From Microbacterium stercoris (GTDB lineage Bacteria > Actinomycetota > Actinomycetes > Actinomycetales > Microbacteriaceae), in the NCBI RefSeq assembly GCF_017592545.1, contig NZ_JAGFOA010000007.1:1-64000 (forward strand): a stretch of 64,000 bases of DNA, given 5' to 3'. The notes under the pieces are model-generated. The model saw only the letters and a program-made list of their open reading frames with translations, ran no database searches and had not been told where the DNA came from. This document shows, piece by piece, positions 27,492 to 36,885 of this stretch (position 1 is the stretch's first letter; every line of letters starts with the position of its first letter). The translations under genes and the position numbers were made by a program.

Positions 27492-30400
27492 TCAGGACAG
27501 CGCGCGCTTCATGAGGTCGGCGTGCTCGGTCGCGTGGATCTTCGACGATCCGGTGGCCGGCGAGGCCGACGCGGCGCGCGAGACGACCTTCACGGTACGG
27601 CCCTTGAGATGCTTCTGCAGCTCGAGGGCGATGAACGGCCAGGCGCCCTGGTTCTCGGGCTCGTCCTGCACCCACACCAGCTCGGCGTTCGGGTACGAGT
27701 CGAGCACCGCGTTCAGCTCCTCGACCGGCGCCGGGTAGTACTGCTCGAGGCGCACGAGGGCGATCGACTCGTTCGGGTTCTTGTCGAGCTCGCCGCGCAG
27801 ATCCCAGTGGATCTTGCCCGCGTGCAGCAGCACCTTGGTGACCTTCGAGGCGTCGCCGCCGCGGTTGTCGTCGATCACCGGTTCGAAGCGTCCCGAGGTG
27901 AAGTCGGCGACGTCGCTGGTCGCGCCGCGAAGACGCAGCATGGCCTTCGGGGTGAACACGATGAGCGGCTTGCGCGGGCGGGCGTAGGCCTGACGACGCA
28001 GCAGGTGGAAGTACGACGCCGGGGTCGACGGGCGCGCCACGGTCATGTTGTCCTGCGCGCACAGCTGCAGGAAGCGCTCGATGCGGGCGGACGAGTGGTC
28101 GGGGCCCTGTCCCTCGTAGCCGTGGGGGAGCAGCATCACGACGCTCGACTGCTGACCCCACTTCTGGTCGGCCGCCGAGACGTACTCGTCGACGATCGAC
28201 TGGGCGCCGTTGACGAAGTCGCCGAACTGGGCCTCCCAGAGCACCAGCGCGTTCTCGTTCTCGACCGAGTAGCCGTACTCGTAGCCGAGCGCGGCGTACT
28301 CCGACAGCAGCGAGTCGTAGATCCAGAAGCGGCCCTGGTTCTCGGACAGGTTGACGAGCGGCAGCCACTCCTGGCCGTTCACACGGTCGTGGAACGCCGC
28401 GTGACGCTGGGCGAAGGTGCCGCGGCGGGCATCCTGACCCGCAAGACGCACCGAGGTGCCCTCGAGCAGGAGCGAGCCGAAGGCGAGGAGCTCGCCGAAG
28501 GCCCAGTCGATCTGGCCCGAGCGGCTCATCTGCACGCGCTTGTCGAGCACCTGCTGCAGCTTGCTGTGCACCGTGAAGCCCTCGGGCTTGTTGGTGTGCG
28601 CGTCGCCGATCTGCGCGATGACCTCGGCGGGCACGCCGGTGGTCTCGGGCTCGCCGGCCGGCTGCTCGACCTGGACCGGACCGTTCGCGTCGACGACCGG
28701 GATGGATCCGGTCTCGGCGGCGTGCGTCTCGGCGAAGGCGATCTCGAGGCGATCCTGGAAGTCGCGCTTGGCCTGCTCGTACTCCTCCTCGGTGATGTCA
28801 CCGCGGCCGACGAGGGCCTCGGTGTACAGGCGACGCGTGGAGCGCTTCGCCTCGATGAGGTCGGTCATCAGCGGCTGGGTCATCGAGGGGTCATCGCCCT
28901 CGTTGTGGCCGCGGCGGCGGTAGCAGACGAGGTCGATGACGATGTCGCGGTGGAAGCGCTCGCGGTATTCGAACGCGATCTCCGCCACGCGGGCCACGGC
29001 CTCGGGGTCGTCGCCGTTCACGTGCAGGATCGGGGCCTGGATCGTCTTCGCGACATCGCTCGCGTAGACCGAGCTGCGGCTGTCCTGCGGGAGGGTCGTG
29101 AAGCCGACCTGGTTGTTGACGATGACGTGCACCGTGCCGCCCGTGCGGTAGCCGCGCAGCTGCGACATCTGCAGCGTCTCGACGACGACGCCCTGGCCGG
29201 CGAAGGCCGCGTCGCCGTGGACGAGGATCGGCAGCCACGTGAACGAGCCGATCGCCTTGCGGTCCTGCTTGGCGCGGACGATGCCCTCGAGCACGCCGTC
29301 GACGGTCTCGAGGTGCGAGGGGTTGGCGGCCAGCAGCACGTCGAGCTTCGCGCCCTTGTCGGTGACGAAGGTGCCTTCGGTGCCGAGGTGGTACTTCACG
29401 TCGCCCGAGCCGCGGCGGTTGCCGGGGAGCAGGCCCTCGAACTCCTGGAACACCTGGCCGTAGGTCTTGCCGGCGATGTTGGTGAGCACGTTGAGGCGGC
29501 CGCGGTGCGCCATGCCGATCGCGGCGCCCTCGAGGCCCGCCTCGGCGGCGCCCTCGAGGATGCGATCGAGCAGCGGGATGAGCGACTCGCCGCCCTCCAG
29601 CGAGAAGCGCTTCTGGCCGACGTACTTCGTCTGCAGGAAGGTCTCGAACGCCTCGGCCTCGTTCAGCTTGCGCAGGATGCGGAGCTGGTCGTCGTGGTCG
29701 GGCTTCTGGTACTTCTTCTCGAGCTTGTCCTGGAACCACTCGCGCTGCTCGTGGTCCTGGATGTGCATGTACTCGATGCCGGTCGTGCGGCAGTACGAGT
29801 CGCGCAGCACGCCCAGGATGTCGCGGAGCTTCATCGTGCGCTTGCCGCCGAAGCCGCCCGTCACGAACTCGCGCTCGAGATCCCAGAACGACAGGCCGTG
29901 CGACTCGATCGCGAGGTCGTGGTGCAGACGCTGCACGTACTCGAGCGGGTCGATGTCGGCCGCCAGGTGGCCGCGCACGCGGTAGCTGTTGATGAGCTCG
30001 AGGACGCGCGCCGCCTTGTCGACGTTCTCGGCGAGGTCGTCGCGCACGTCGACGTTCCACTCGATGGGCGCGTACGGGATGCGAAGCGCCGCGAAGATGC
30101 CCTCGTAGAAGCCGCGCTGGCCGATCAGCAGCTCGTGCACCTTCTTGAGGAACTCGCCCGAACCCGCACCCTGGATGACGCGGTGGTCGTAGGTGCTGGT
30201 GAGCGTGATGGTCTTGCCGATCGCGAGCTCGTTCAGCGTGCGCTCGCTGGCGCCCTGGAACTCGGCCGGGTAGTCGAGGGCGCCGGCGCCGATGATGCAG
30301 CCCTGGCCCTTCATCAGGCGCGGGACCGAGTGCACGGTGCCGATGCCGCCCGGGTTGGTGAGCGAGACCGTGGTGCCGGCGAAGTCGGACGCGGTCAGCT

Positions 30401-31190
30401 TGTTGCCGCGGGCGCGCTTGACGAGATCCTCGTAGGCGACGAGGTACTCGGAGAAGGTGAGGGTGTCGGCGGCCTTGATGCTCGGCACCATCAGCGCGCG
30501 CGTGCCGTCGGGCTTGGGCAGGTCGATCGCGATGCCGAGGTTGACGTGCGCGGGCGCCACGACCGACGGCTTGCCGTCGATCTCGGCGTAGTACACGTTC
30601 TGGCTCGGGAACTCCTTGAGGGCCTGGATCAGCGCCCAGCCGATGAGGTGCGTGAAGGAGACCTTGCCGCCGCGGGTGCGGGCCATGTGGTTGTTGATGA
30701 CGATGCGGTTGTCGATCATCAGCTTGGCCGGGATGGTGCGGACGCTGGTGGCCGTGGGAACCGAGATCGACTCGTCCATGTTCTTGGCGAGGGTCTTCGG
30801 CATCCCGCGGAGCACCGTGACGACATCCTCGTCGCGCTGCTCGGCCGGCTCGCCGCCGTTGCCGGGCTTGGACTTGGGGGCCTCTGCCGGGATGGGCGCG
30901 GTCTGCGCAGGCTTGGCGGTGGTGCGCGCGACGGGCTGCTGGCCGACCGTGGGGACGGGCGCGGTCACCGGGTGCGCGTCAGCGGCGGGGGCGGCGGCGG
31001 GCGCAGCTGCGGCGGGAGCCGCGGGCGCCTGTGCCGACTTGTTCGCGTGGAACGCCTCGAGCGTCGGCCACCATTCCTTGTCCACCGAGTTCCGGTCGAC
31101 GAGGAACTGCTCGTAGAGCTCTTCGACGAGCCATTGATTGGCCCCGAACTCTGATTCGTTCGCTCCGGTGCCCGATTCCTGGCTCGACAC
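27492..31190 (-). CDS. kgd: Multifunctional 2-oxoglutarate decarboxylase/dehydrogenase E1 (Kgd/OdhA/SucA)
   Basis: 1232 residues, the size of actinobacterial Kgd/OdhA. It links the TCA cycle step from 2-oxoglutarate to succinyl-CoA or succinic semialdehyde. Order: a short N-terminal segment, a Pro/Ala linker (about 50-115), an E2-like succinyltransferase domain (about 120-350, active site TYDHRVIQG), then the thiamine-diphosphate E1 domains (GMAHRGRLNVL; GDAAFAGQG) and C-terminal domain. No lipoyl domain is present, as in this family. The GTG at 31190 is chosen because AGAAGG lies 11 nt upstream; a GTG at 31226 lacks such a site. Confidence 0.95.
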   Translation of the reverse strand: MSSQESGTGANESEFGANQWLVEELYEQFLVDRNSVDKEWWPTLEAFHANKSAQAPAAPAAAAPAAAPAADAHPVTAPVPTVGQQPVARTTAKPAQTAPIPAEAPKSKPGNGGEPAEQRDEDVVTVLRGMPKTLAKNMDESISVPTATSVRTIPAKLMIDNRIVINNHMARTRGGKVSFTHLIGWALIQALKEFPSQNVYYAEIDGKPSVVAPAHVNLGIAIDLPKPDGTRALMVPSIKAADTLTFSEYLVAYEDLVKRARGNKLTASDFAGTTVSLTNPGGIGTVHSVPRLMKGQGCIIGAGALDYPAEFQGASERTLNELAIGKTITLTSTYDHRVIQGAGSGEFLKKVHELLIGQRGFYEGIFAALRIPYAPIEWNVDVRDDLAENVDKAARVLELINSYRVRGHLAADIDPLEYVQRLHHDLAIESHGLSFWDLEREFVTGGFGGKRTMKLRDILGVLRDSYCRTTGIEYMHIQDHEQREWFQDKLEKKYQKPDHDDQLRILRKLNEAEAFETFLQTKYVGQKRFSLEGGESLIPLLDRILEGAAEAGLEGAAIGMAHRGRLNVLTNIAGKTYGQVFQEFEGLLPGNRRGSGDVKYHLGTEGTFVTDKGAKLDVLLAANPSHLETVDGVLEGIVRAKQDRKAIGSFTWLPILVHGDAAFAGQGVVVETLQMSQLRGYRTGGTVHVIVNNQVGFTTLPQDSRSSVYASDVAKTIQAPILHVNGDDPEAVARVAEIAFEYRERFHRDIVIDLVCYRRRGHNEGDDPSMTQPLMTDLIEAKRSTRRLYTEALVGRGDITEEEYEQAKRDFQDRLEIAFAETHAAETGSIPVVDANGPVQVEQPAGEPETTGVPAEVIAQIGDAHTNKPEGFTVHSKLQQVLDKRVQMSRSGQIDWAFGELLAFGSLLLEGTSVRLAGQDARRGTFAQRHAAFHDRVNGQEWLPLVNLSENQGRFWIYDSLLSEYAALGYEYGYSVENENALVLWEAQFGDFVNGAQSIVDEYVSAADQKWGQQSSVVMLLPHGYEGQGPDHSSARIERFLQLCAQDNMTVARPSTPASYFHLLRRQAYARPRKPLIVFTPKAMLRLRGATSDVADFTSGRFEPVIDDNRGGDASKVTKVLLHAGKIHWDLRGELDKNPNESIALVRLEQYYPAPVEELNAVLDSYPNAELVWVQDEPENQGAWPFIALELQKHLKGRTVKVVSRAASASPATGSSKIHATEHADLMKRALS

Positions 31191-31267
31191 GGCCGATCCG
31201 CCTTCTTTCGTCAATGAAATCCACACCGCTCTCGGGGTCTCCGTCGGCGATGCGCGTACGCCTCAAA

Positions 31268-31273
31268 AGCCTA
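31268..31273 (-). promoter_or_regulatory. Possible -10 box of kgd
   Basis: TAGGCT on the minus strand, about 78 nt upstream of the kgd GTG. It would give a leader of about 70 nt. Confidence 0.35.
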
Positions 31274-31432
31274 GCCCAGTTCACTCTGGCGACCGGCCGT
31301 GAGGGTCCCGGAAAGAGCCCGTGCACGGGTGAGGCCGAGGGACGCGTGCGGAGTGTCCGCGCGTGTCGATAGGTTGAGCGGGCATGCGGGCGCGCAGGGG
31401 GCCGCCCGCGAGAGTCGGAAACGGAGGATCCG

Positions 31433-33007
31433 GTGGATCCCATCTCCACGTTCGTTATGGTCGGCGGCGGCGTCGTCGCCGTCATCGTGCTGAGCCTGAT
31501 CGTGCTGCTGCTGTTCCGCGCCTGGTACCGGATCGCGAAGGCCGACGAGGCCCTTGTGATCGTCGGCAAGAACCAGCGCGGCGAGGACGGCACGTCGTCG
31601 CGCATCACGGTGGTCACCGGCGGCGGCACCGTCGTCAACCCGATCACCCAGCGCGCCGAGCTCATCTCGCTGCGCGCGCGTCAGATCAACGTGGAGCCGA
31701 CCGCGCAGTCGTCCAACGGCGTCACCGTCGACGTCACCGGCGTCGCGCTGTTCAAGATCGGCTCGGAGCCCGAGCAGGTGCGTCGTGCCGCCGAGCGCTT
31801 CGCGTCGCAGGACAACGCCATCGAGCAGTTCACCCGCGAGCAGCTCGAGGGCTCGCTGCGCGGTGTCGTCGCGATGCTCACGGTCGAGCAGCTGATGCGC
31901 GACCGCCAGCAGCTCTCCGACCAGATCGCCGAGAACATCAAGGGCGACCTCGAAGCGCAGGGCCTCATCCTGGACTCCTTCCAGATCCAGGGCATCACCG
32001 ACAAGAACGGCTACATCGAGGCGCTCGGAGCGAGCGAGATCGAGCGCGTCAAGCGCGATGCGCAGGTGGCCAGCATCTCGGCTCAGCGCGAGGTGCAGCG
32101 CAACAAGATCGCGACCGACGAGCAGAACCTCGTCGAGTACACGGCGTACCAGAAGAACACCGCGAACGCGAAGGCCGAGATCGGCCGTGCGAACGCCGAG
32201 GCCGAGGCCGCCGAGAAGCTCGCCCGCGAGCGGCTCGAGCAGGGTGTGCTCGAGCAGGCCGCGATGAACCAGTCGGCCAAGCTCGACGCCGAGGTGCGTC
32301 GCGTCGCGGAGGCTGCGACCTACGAGCGCCAGCAGAAGGCCGACGCCGAGGCCTACGAGCAGCAGAAGCAGGCCGATGCCGAGGCGTACTCGCGCATCAA
32401 GGAGGCCGAGGCGCAGGCCAAGATCGCCGAGCAGAAGGCCCTCGAGCTGAAGACCCGGGCCGCAGCCGACGCGGAGACGGTGCGCCTGGCCGCCGAGGCC
32501 GACGCACTGGCCCAGCGCGCCGCCGCCGAGGCCGCCGCGTTCGCCGCACAGCAGGAGGCGCAGGGTACGAAGTTCCGTGCCGACGCGGAGGCCGAGGCCA
32601 TCCGTCTCGCCGGTGAGGCGAAGGCGTCGGCCATCAAGGCCGAGGCCGCGGCCATCGCCGAGCACGAGGAGGCGCTGATGGCGCAGCGTGCCATCGAGGC
32701 CGTGGTGCCGATGATGACCGAGTTCGCCAAGGGCTACCAGCGCGTGGGATCCATCACGGTTCTGGGCGGCGGTGACGGGGCGGCCTCCGCGCATCTCGCG
32801 AGCGAGCAGGCCGTGGGCATGCGCGCGACGTTCGACGCCGTGAAGGCCGCTACGGGCGTCGACCTGTCGGCGATCATCGCGGGCCGCGCTGTGGGCGAGG
32901 GCATCGCCGAGGGGCTGCGCCCGGCGGCCGAGCCGACTCGCGCCGCCCGCGCCGCGAAGGTCGCGCCCGCACAGGCATCCGCCCCGACGGGTGACGCGCC
33001 CGTCTGA
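31433..33007 (+). CDS. Flotillin-like SPFH-domain protein
   Basis: 524 residues. One membrane helix (about 8-28) is followed by the SPFH domain (about 35-210) and a long helical region rich in Ala, Glu, Gln and Lys (about 215-420) that should form coiled coils. This is the order of bacterial flotillins, which organise membrane microdomains. The C-terminal tail is Ala/Pro-rich. GTG start with GGAGG about 7 nt upstream. The usual NfeD partner gene is not adjacent. A strong terminator follows. Confidence 0.88.
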   Translation: MDPISTFVMVGGGVVAVIVLSLIVLLLFRAWYRIAKADEALVIVGKNQRGEDGTSSRITVVTGGGTVVNPITQRAELISLRARQINVEPTAQSSNGVTVDVTGVALFKIGSEPEQVRRAAERFASQDNAIEQFTREQLEGSLRGVVAMLTVEQLMRDRQQLSDQIAENIKGDLEAQGLILDSFQIQGITDKNGYIEALGASEIERVKRDAQVASISAQREVQRNKIATDEQNLVEYTAYQKNTANAKAEIGRANAEAEAAEKLARERLEQGVLEQAAMNQSAKLDAEVRRVAEAATYERQQKADAEAYEQQKQADAEAYSRIKEAEAQAKIAEQKALELKTRAAADAETVRLAAEADALAQRAAAEAAAFAAQQEAQGTKFRADAEAEAIRLAGEAKASAIKAEAAAIAEHEEALMAQRAIEAVVPMMTEFAKGYQRVGSITVLGGGDGAASAHLASEQAVGMRATFDAVKAATGVDLSAIIAGRAVGEGIAEGLRPAAEPTRAARAAKVAPAQASAPTGDAPV

Positions 33008-33027
33008 TCCGAGGAAGACCCGAGGAA

Positions 33028-33059
33028 GAAGGCCGGCCCGAAGATTCGGGCCGGCCTTC
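33028..33059 (+). terminator. Terminator after flotillin-like gene
   Basis: GAAGGCCGGCCCGAA pairs perfectly with TTCGGGCCGGCCTTC, about 20 nt after the stop. Confidence 0.85.
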
Positions 33060-33183
33060 GTGCGTCCGCGACCAGCGAGTGCGATGCGCTCGCCTCCCGG
33101 CGCGCGACCCGCGCCTCGCGCGTGCTCCGGTGGTGGGACGCGGATGGTCAGGATCGTTCGGCTCATCCATAACCAGGCGGCCC

Positions 33184-33189
33184 TAGACT
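33184..33189 (+). promoter_or_regulatory. -10 box of CNNM/CorC operon
   Basis: TAGACT, 9 nt before the ATG (33199) of a 26-codon leader ORF and 80 nt before the first CNNM gene. Confidence 0.45.
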
Positions 33190-33198
33190 CTGTGATCT

Positions 33199-33279
33199 AT
33201 GGACGACCCTCCTGGTGACAGTCGCTCGCCCCACAGCCCGATGTCCGCGCTGACCGCGGAGGGATCGCCATGGAGCTGA
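33199..33279 (+). CDS. Possible leader peptide overlapping CNNM gene start
   Basis: A 26-codon ORF starting MDDPPGDSRS and ending PWS. Its stop lies within the first codons of the CNNM gene (ATG at 33270), a 10-nt overlap in another frame. The -10 box upstream would allow leaderless translation. If used, it would couple or throttle translation of the CNNM gene. No family recognised. Confidence 0.25.
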   Translation: MDDPPGDSRSPHSPMSALTAEGSPWS

Positions 33280-34613
33280 TCCTGCTCGGTGTGGGGCTCA
33301 TCCTGACCGTCGGTACCGGTCTGTTCGTCGCGAGCGAGTTCGCTCTCGTGAACCTGGACCGTGCCGACCTCGAGGCGCGCCGCGATCGCGGCGAGACGCG
33401 CCTCGGCATGACGATCGCCGCGTTGCGGCAGACGTCGACGCACCTGTCGAGCGCGCAGCTCGGCATCACGCTGACGACGCTGCTGACCGGTTACACGCTC
33501 GAGCCCGCGTTCTCGAAGCTGCTCGCGCCCGTGCTGCTCTCCTGGGGCCTGGCCGAGAGCGCGGTCGGGCCGATCGCGACCGTCGTCGCGGTGGCGATCG
33601 CGACGATCCTGTCGATGATCCTCGGCGAGCTCGTGCCGAAGAACATGGCGCTGGCCCTTCCGCTGGCCACGGCGAAGTTCGTCGCCCCGTTCCAGATCGC
33701 CTTCACCACCGTGTTCCGGCCGGCGGTGGCGCTGCTCAACGGCAGCGCGAACGCCGTGCTGCGCTCGTTCGGCATCGAGCCGAAGGAGGAGCTCTCGGGC
33801 GCGCGCACCGCCGAGGAGCTCTCGTCGCTCGTGCGCCGCTCGGCGACCGCGGGCGTGCTGGAGGAGGACACGGCGACCCTGCTCGACCGCAGCCTCACCT
33901 TCGCTCGCCTGACCGCGGCCGACGTGATGACCCCGCGTCCGCGCATGCACGGCGTCGCGGCGGGCGACTCGGTCGACGACGTCATCGCCCTCGCACGTCA
34001 GACCGGGCACAGCCGCTTCCCCGTCTACGACGAGTCGATGGATGACATCACCGGCATCGTGCACCTGAAGGCCGCCGTCGCGGTACCCCGTGACCGTCGC
34101 CCGGATGTGCCCGCCGCGGCTCTCGCCACCGAGCCGCTCCGGGTGCCCGAGACCGTGCACCTCGACCAGCTGGTGTCCGAGCTGCGCACGCGGGGATACC
34201 AGATGGCCGTCGTCGTCGACGAGTACGGCGGCACCGCGGGTGTCGTCACGCTTGAAGACCTCGTCGAGGAGATCGTGGGCGAGGTCGCCGACGAGCACGA
34301 TCGCCGTCTCGCCGGCGTTGTGCGCCACCGCGATTCGCTCACCTTCCCCGGCCAGCTGCGCCCCGACGAGCTGCGCGACCGCGCCGACGTCGAGGTGCCG
34401 GAGGACGACGCGTACGACACGATCGGCGGATATCTGATGAGCGTGCTCGAGCGCATCCCGGTCGTCGGCGACAGCGTGCGCATCGAACACGGTGTGCTGA
34501 GCGTCGACCGCATGGATGGCCGTCGCGTCGATCGCGTGCGGTTCACCCCCGATCCGCTGCCTGATCCGGATCCGATCATCGACAACCGCGAGGCGAACGG
34601 GGGCGACCGATGA
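33270..34613 (+). CDS. CNNM/CorC-family (hemolysin-like) membrane protein 1
   Basis: 447 residues: a DUF21/CNNM membrane domain with about four helices (1-185), a CBS pair (about 205-335) and a C-terminal CorC/HlyC domain (about 345-425). The family is linked to magnesium and cobalt transport. The CBS entry motif TAADVMTPRPRMHGV and VVDEYGGTAGVVTLEDLVEEIVGEV are typical. GGAGGG precedes the ATG. It overlaps the next CNNM gene by 4 nt. Confidence 0.9.
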   Translation: MELILLGVGLILTVGTGLFVASEFALVNLDRADLEARRDRGETRLGMTIAALRQTSTHLSSAQLGITLTTLLTGYTLEPAFSKLLAPVLLSWGLAESAVGPIATVVAVAIATILSMILGELVPKNMALALPLATAKFVAPFQIAFTTVFRPAVALLNGSANAVLRSFGIEPKEELSGARTAEELSSLVRRSATAGVLEEDTATLLDRSLTFARLTAADVMTPRPRMHGVAAGDSVDDVIALARQTGHSRFPVYDESMDDITGIVHLKAAVAVPRDRRPDVPAAALATEPLRVPETVHLDQLVSELRTRGYQMAVVVDEYGGTAGVVTLEDLVEEIVGEVADEHDRRLAGVVRHRDSLTFPGQLRPDELRDRADVEVPEDDAYDTIGGYLMSVLERIPVVGDSVRIEHGVLSVDRMDGRRVDRVRFTPDPLPDPDPIIDNREANGGDR

Positions 34614-35668
34614 GCGACTGGGCGGGAATCGCATGGCTCGTTGTGCTGCTGCTGTTCAACGCGTTCTTCGTCGGTGCGGAGTTCGCGGTCATCTCGGCGC
34701 GTCGCTCGCAGATCGAGCCGCTCGCCGAGCGGGGCTCGCGTGCGGCGAAGACCGCGCTCTACGCCATGGAGCGCGCGACTCTGATGCTCGCGACGTCGCA
34801 GCTCGGCATCACGATCTGCTCGCTGCTGATCCTGAACGTCTCGGAGCCGGCGATCCACCACCTCCTGGAGGGTCCGCTGCACCTGACGGGACTGCCGGAG
34901 GGCGCGGTGAGCACCGTCTCCTTCGTGATCGCGCTGGTGGTGGTGTCGTACCTTCACGTGGTGTTCGGCGAGATGGTCGCCAAGAACCTCGCGTTCTCGG
35001 TGCCGGATCGCGCGGTCCTGCTGCTCGCGACGCCGCTCGTGTGGGTCTCGAAGATCTTCCACCCGGTGATCTGGGTGCTGAACTGGGTCGCCAACGCGGT
35101 GCTCCTCCTGTTCCGCGTGGAGCCGAAGAACGAGGCGGCATCGACGTTCACGCTCGATGAGGTCGCCACGATCGTCGCGCAATCGCGCCGGGAGGGCGTG
35201 CTGGACGACGCCTCGGGAACGGTCGCCGCCGCGGTGGAGTTCACCGACAAGAAGGCCAAGGACGTCGCCGTGCCGCTCAGCGAGATCGTCGCGCTGCCCG
35301 AGACGACCACACCGGATGAGATCGAGCGCGCGGTCGCCCAGCACGGCTACTCGCGCTACGTGATCGTGGATCCCGAGGGCCACCCCGTCGGGTACGTGCA
35401 CCTCAAGGACATCCTGCGGGCGGCGGGCGACGAGGACCTGCCCGAGAAGGCGTCCCGTCCGATCCCGTACAAGCGGATCCACCACATGGTTCCCGTGCAG
35501 GAGACGACAGACCTCGAGGACGCCCTGGCCATGATGCGCCGCAACGGCCGCCACCTCGCGCGCGTGCGCAACGCGCAGGGGGAGACGACCGCCGTGCTGT
35601 TCCTCGAGGACATCCTCGAGGAGCTGATCGGAGAGGTGGACGACGCCACGCGTCGACACCGGTGGTGA
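34610..35668 (+). CDS. CNNM/CorC-family (hemolysin-like) membrane protein 2
   Basis: 352 residues: DUF21 membrane domain (about 1-175) and CBS pair (about 195-345), but no C-terminal CorC domain, so it is shorter than its partner. LFNAFFVGAEFAVISARRSQIEPLAERG and TAVLFLEDILEELIGEVDDATRRH mark the family. The overlap with gene 1 suggests the two form a heteromer. Confidence 0.9.
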   Translation: MSDWAGIAWLVVLLLFNAFFVGAEFAVISARRSQIEPLAERGSRAAKTALYAMERATLMLATSQLGITICSLLILNVSEPAIHHLLEGPLHLTGLPEGAVSTVSFVIALVVVSYLHVVFGEMVAKNLAFSVPDRAVLLLATPLVWVSKIFHPVIWVLNWVANAVLLLFRVEPKNEAASTFTLDEVATIVAQSRREGVLDDASGTVAAAVEFTDKKAKDVAVPLSEIVALPETTTPDEIERAVAQHGYSRYVIVDPEGHPVGYVHLKDILRAAGDEDLPEKASRPIPYKRIHHMVPVQETTDLEDALAMMRRNGRHLARVRNAQGETTAVLFLEDILEELIGEVDDATRRHRW

Positions 35669-35712
35669 CCCTCGGGCGGCGGGTGCGCCGGCGGCCGGAT
35701 TCCGGTCGCCGG

Positions 35713-35754
35713 CGAGCCCGCCGTCAGGCCTTGCGAGCCCGCCGTCAGGCCTTG
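35713..35754. repeat. Tandem 21-bp duplication at 3' end of oxidoreductase gene
   Basis: Two perfect adjacent copies (35713-35733 and 35734-35754) of a 21-bp unit that includes CCCGCCGTCAGGCCTTG. One copy supplies the last codons and stop of the minus-strand gene; the other lies just past it. Confidence 0.85.
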
Positions 35755-36842
35755 CGAACCCGGTGCGCTCGCAGGTACTGCGGGGGCCACAGATCGGCCG
35801 GATCCTCGCCGAGCTCGGCCGCGGCGCGCAGACCGAAATGCGGGTCGCGCAGCCATTCGCGCGCCGCGAGGATCACGTCGGCGTGCCCGTCCTGCAGGAT
35901 CTGCTCCGCCTGAGCGCCGGTTGTGATGATCCCGACGGCCGACACCGGCGCCTCTGCGAGTTCGCGCACCCGCGCGGCGAGGGGCACCTGGTAGCCCGGT
36001 CCGACTTGGAGCTGCTGATGGGCGACGAGGCCCGCCGACGAGACGTCGATGAAGTCGGCGCCGGCGTCGATCGCCCAGCGCGAGACCTGGGCGACGTCCT
36101 CCGGCGTGAGGCCGCCGGGCGCGGCGTCGGAGGCCGAGAAGCGCACGAGCAGGGGCACCGCTTCGCCGATCTCCGTCCGCACGGCGCGCACGACTTCCAG
36201 GATCAGCCGCGCGCGGTTCTCGAGGGATCCGCCCCACTGGTCGTCGCGCTCGTTGCTGAGCGGCGAGAGGAACTGGTGGATGAGGTAGCCGTGCGCACCG
36301 TGCAGCTCGAGCACGTCGAAGCCGGCGTCGAGCGCGCGGCGGGCGGCCGCGCGGAACGCCTCGACCACCGCGGCGATGCCCTCGGCATCGAGCGCTGACG
36401 GCGCGGCGTAGCCCTCGTAGGCGATGGCGGACGGCGCGACCGTCGACCATCCGCCCTCCTCGGGCGGGACGGATCCGTGCTGATCCGCGAACGGCCGCCA
36501 GGTCGACGCCTTGCGTCCGGCGTGCGCGAGCTGGATGCCCGCGAGGGATCCGCGGTGGTGGATCGCGTCGACCACGCGGCGCCATGCATCGCGCTGCTCG
36601 TCGTTCCACAGGCCGGGGCACTGCGGCGAGATGCGTCCCTCGGGCACAACAGCGGTCGCCTCGGCGATGACGAGGCCGGCGCCGCCCGACGCGAACTGCG
36701 CCAGGTGGACGAGGTGCCAGTCGTTGGGCTGACCGATGTCGGGGCCGGACGAGGAGGCGCTGTACTGGCACATCGGCGCGACCCAGAGGCGGTTGCGGAG
36801 GGTGACCTCGCGCAGGGTGAGGGGGCTGAACAGCAGGCTCAT
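35745..36842 (-). CDS. Old yellow enzyme-family NADH:flavin oxidoreductase (YqjM-like)
   Basis: 365 residues, single TIM barrel binding FMN, which reduces activated C=C bonds with NAD(P)H. The opening LFSPLTLREVTLRNRLWVAPMCQYSA, the HAGRKA segment, HGAHGYLIHQFLSPLSNERDDQWGGS and the C-terminal REWLRDP are typical of the thermophilic-like YqjM branch. The ATG at 36842 has GGAG upstream. It is divergent from nnrD with 43 nt between them. Physiological substrate unknown. Confidence 0.92.
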   Translation of the reverse strand: MSLLFSPLTLREVTLRNRLWVAPMCQYSASSSGPDIGQPNDWHLVHLAQFASGGAGLVIAEATAVVPEGRISPQCPGLWNDEQRDAWRRVVDAIHHRGSLAGIQLAHAGRKASTWRPFADQHGSVPPEEGGWSTVAPSAIAYEGYAAPSALDAEGIAAVVEAFRAAARRALDAGFDVLELHGAHGYLIHQFLSPLSNERDDQWGGSLENRARLILEVVRAVRTEIGEAVPLLVRFSASDAAPGGLTPEDVAQVSRWAIDAGADFIDVSSAGLVAHQQLQVGPGYQVPLAARVRELAEAPVSAVGIITTGAQAEQILQDGHADVILAAREWLRDPHFGLRAAAELGEDPADLWPPQYLRAHRVRKA

Positions 36843-36873
36843 GGATCTCCGACCGGTCGACGTCACGCAGGGA

Positions 36874-36879
36874 TAGCGT
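36874..36879 (+). promoter_or_regulatory. -10 box of nnrD
   Basis: TAGCGT ending 6 nt before the ATG at 36886; leaderless start likely. Confidence 0.5.
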
Positions 36880-36885
36880 GAGGGC

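Noticed and set aside
27522..31154. 1210-codon open frame on the plus strand
   Set aside because: It is the antisense shadow of kgd, whose product is unmistakable. Long open antisense frames are expected at this GC content.
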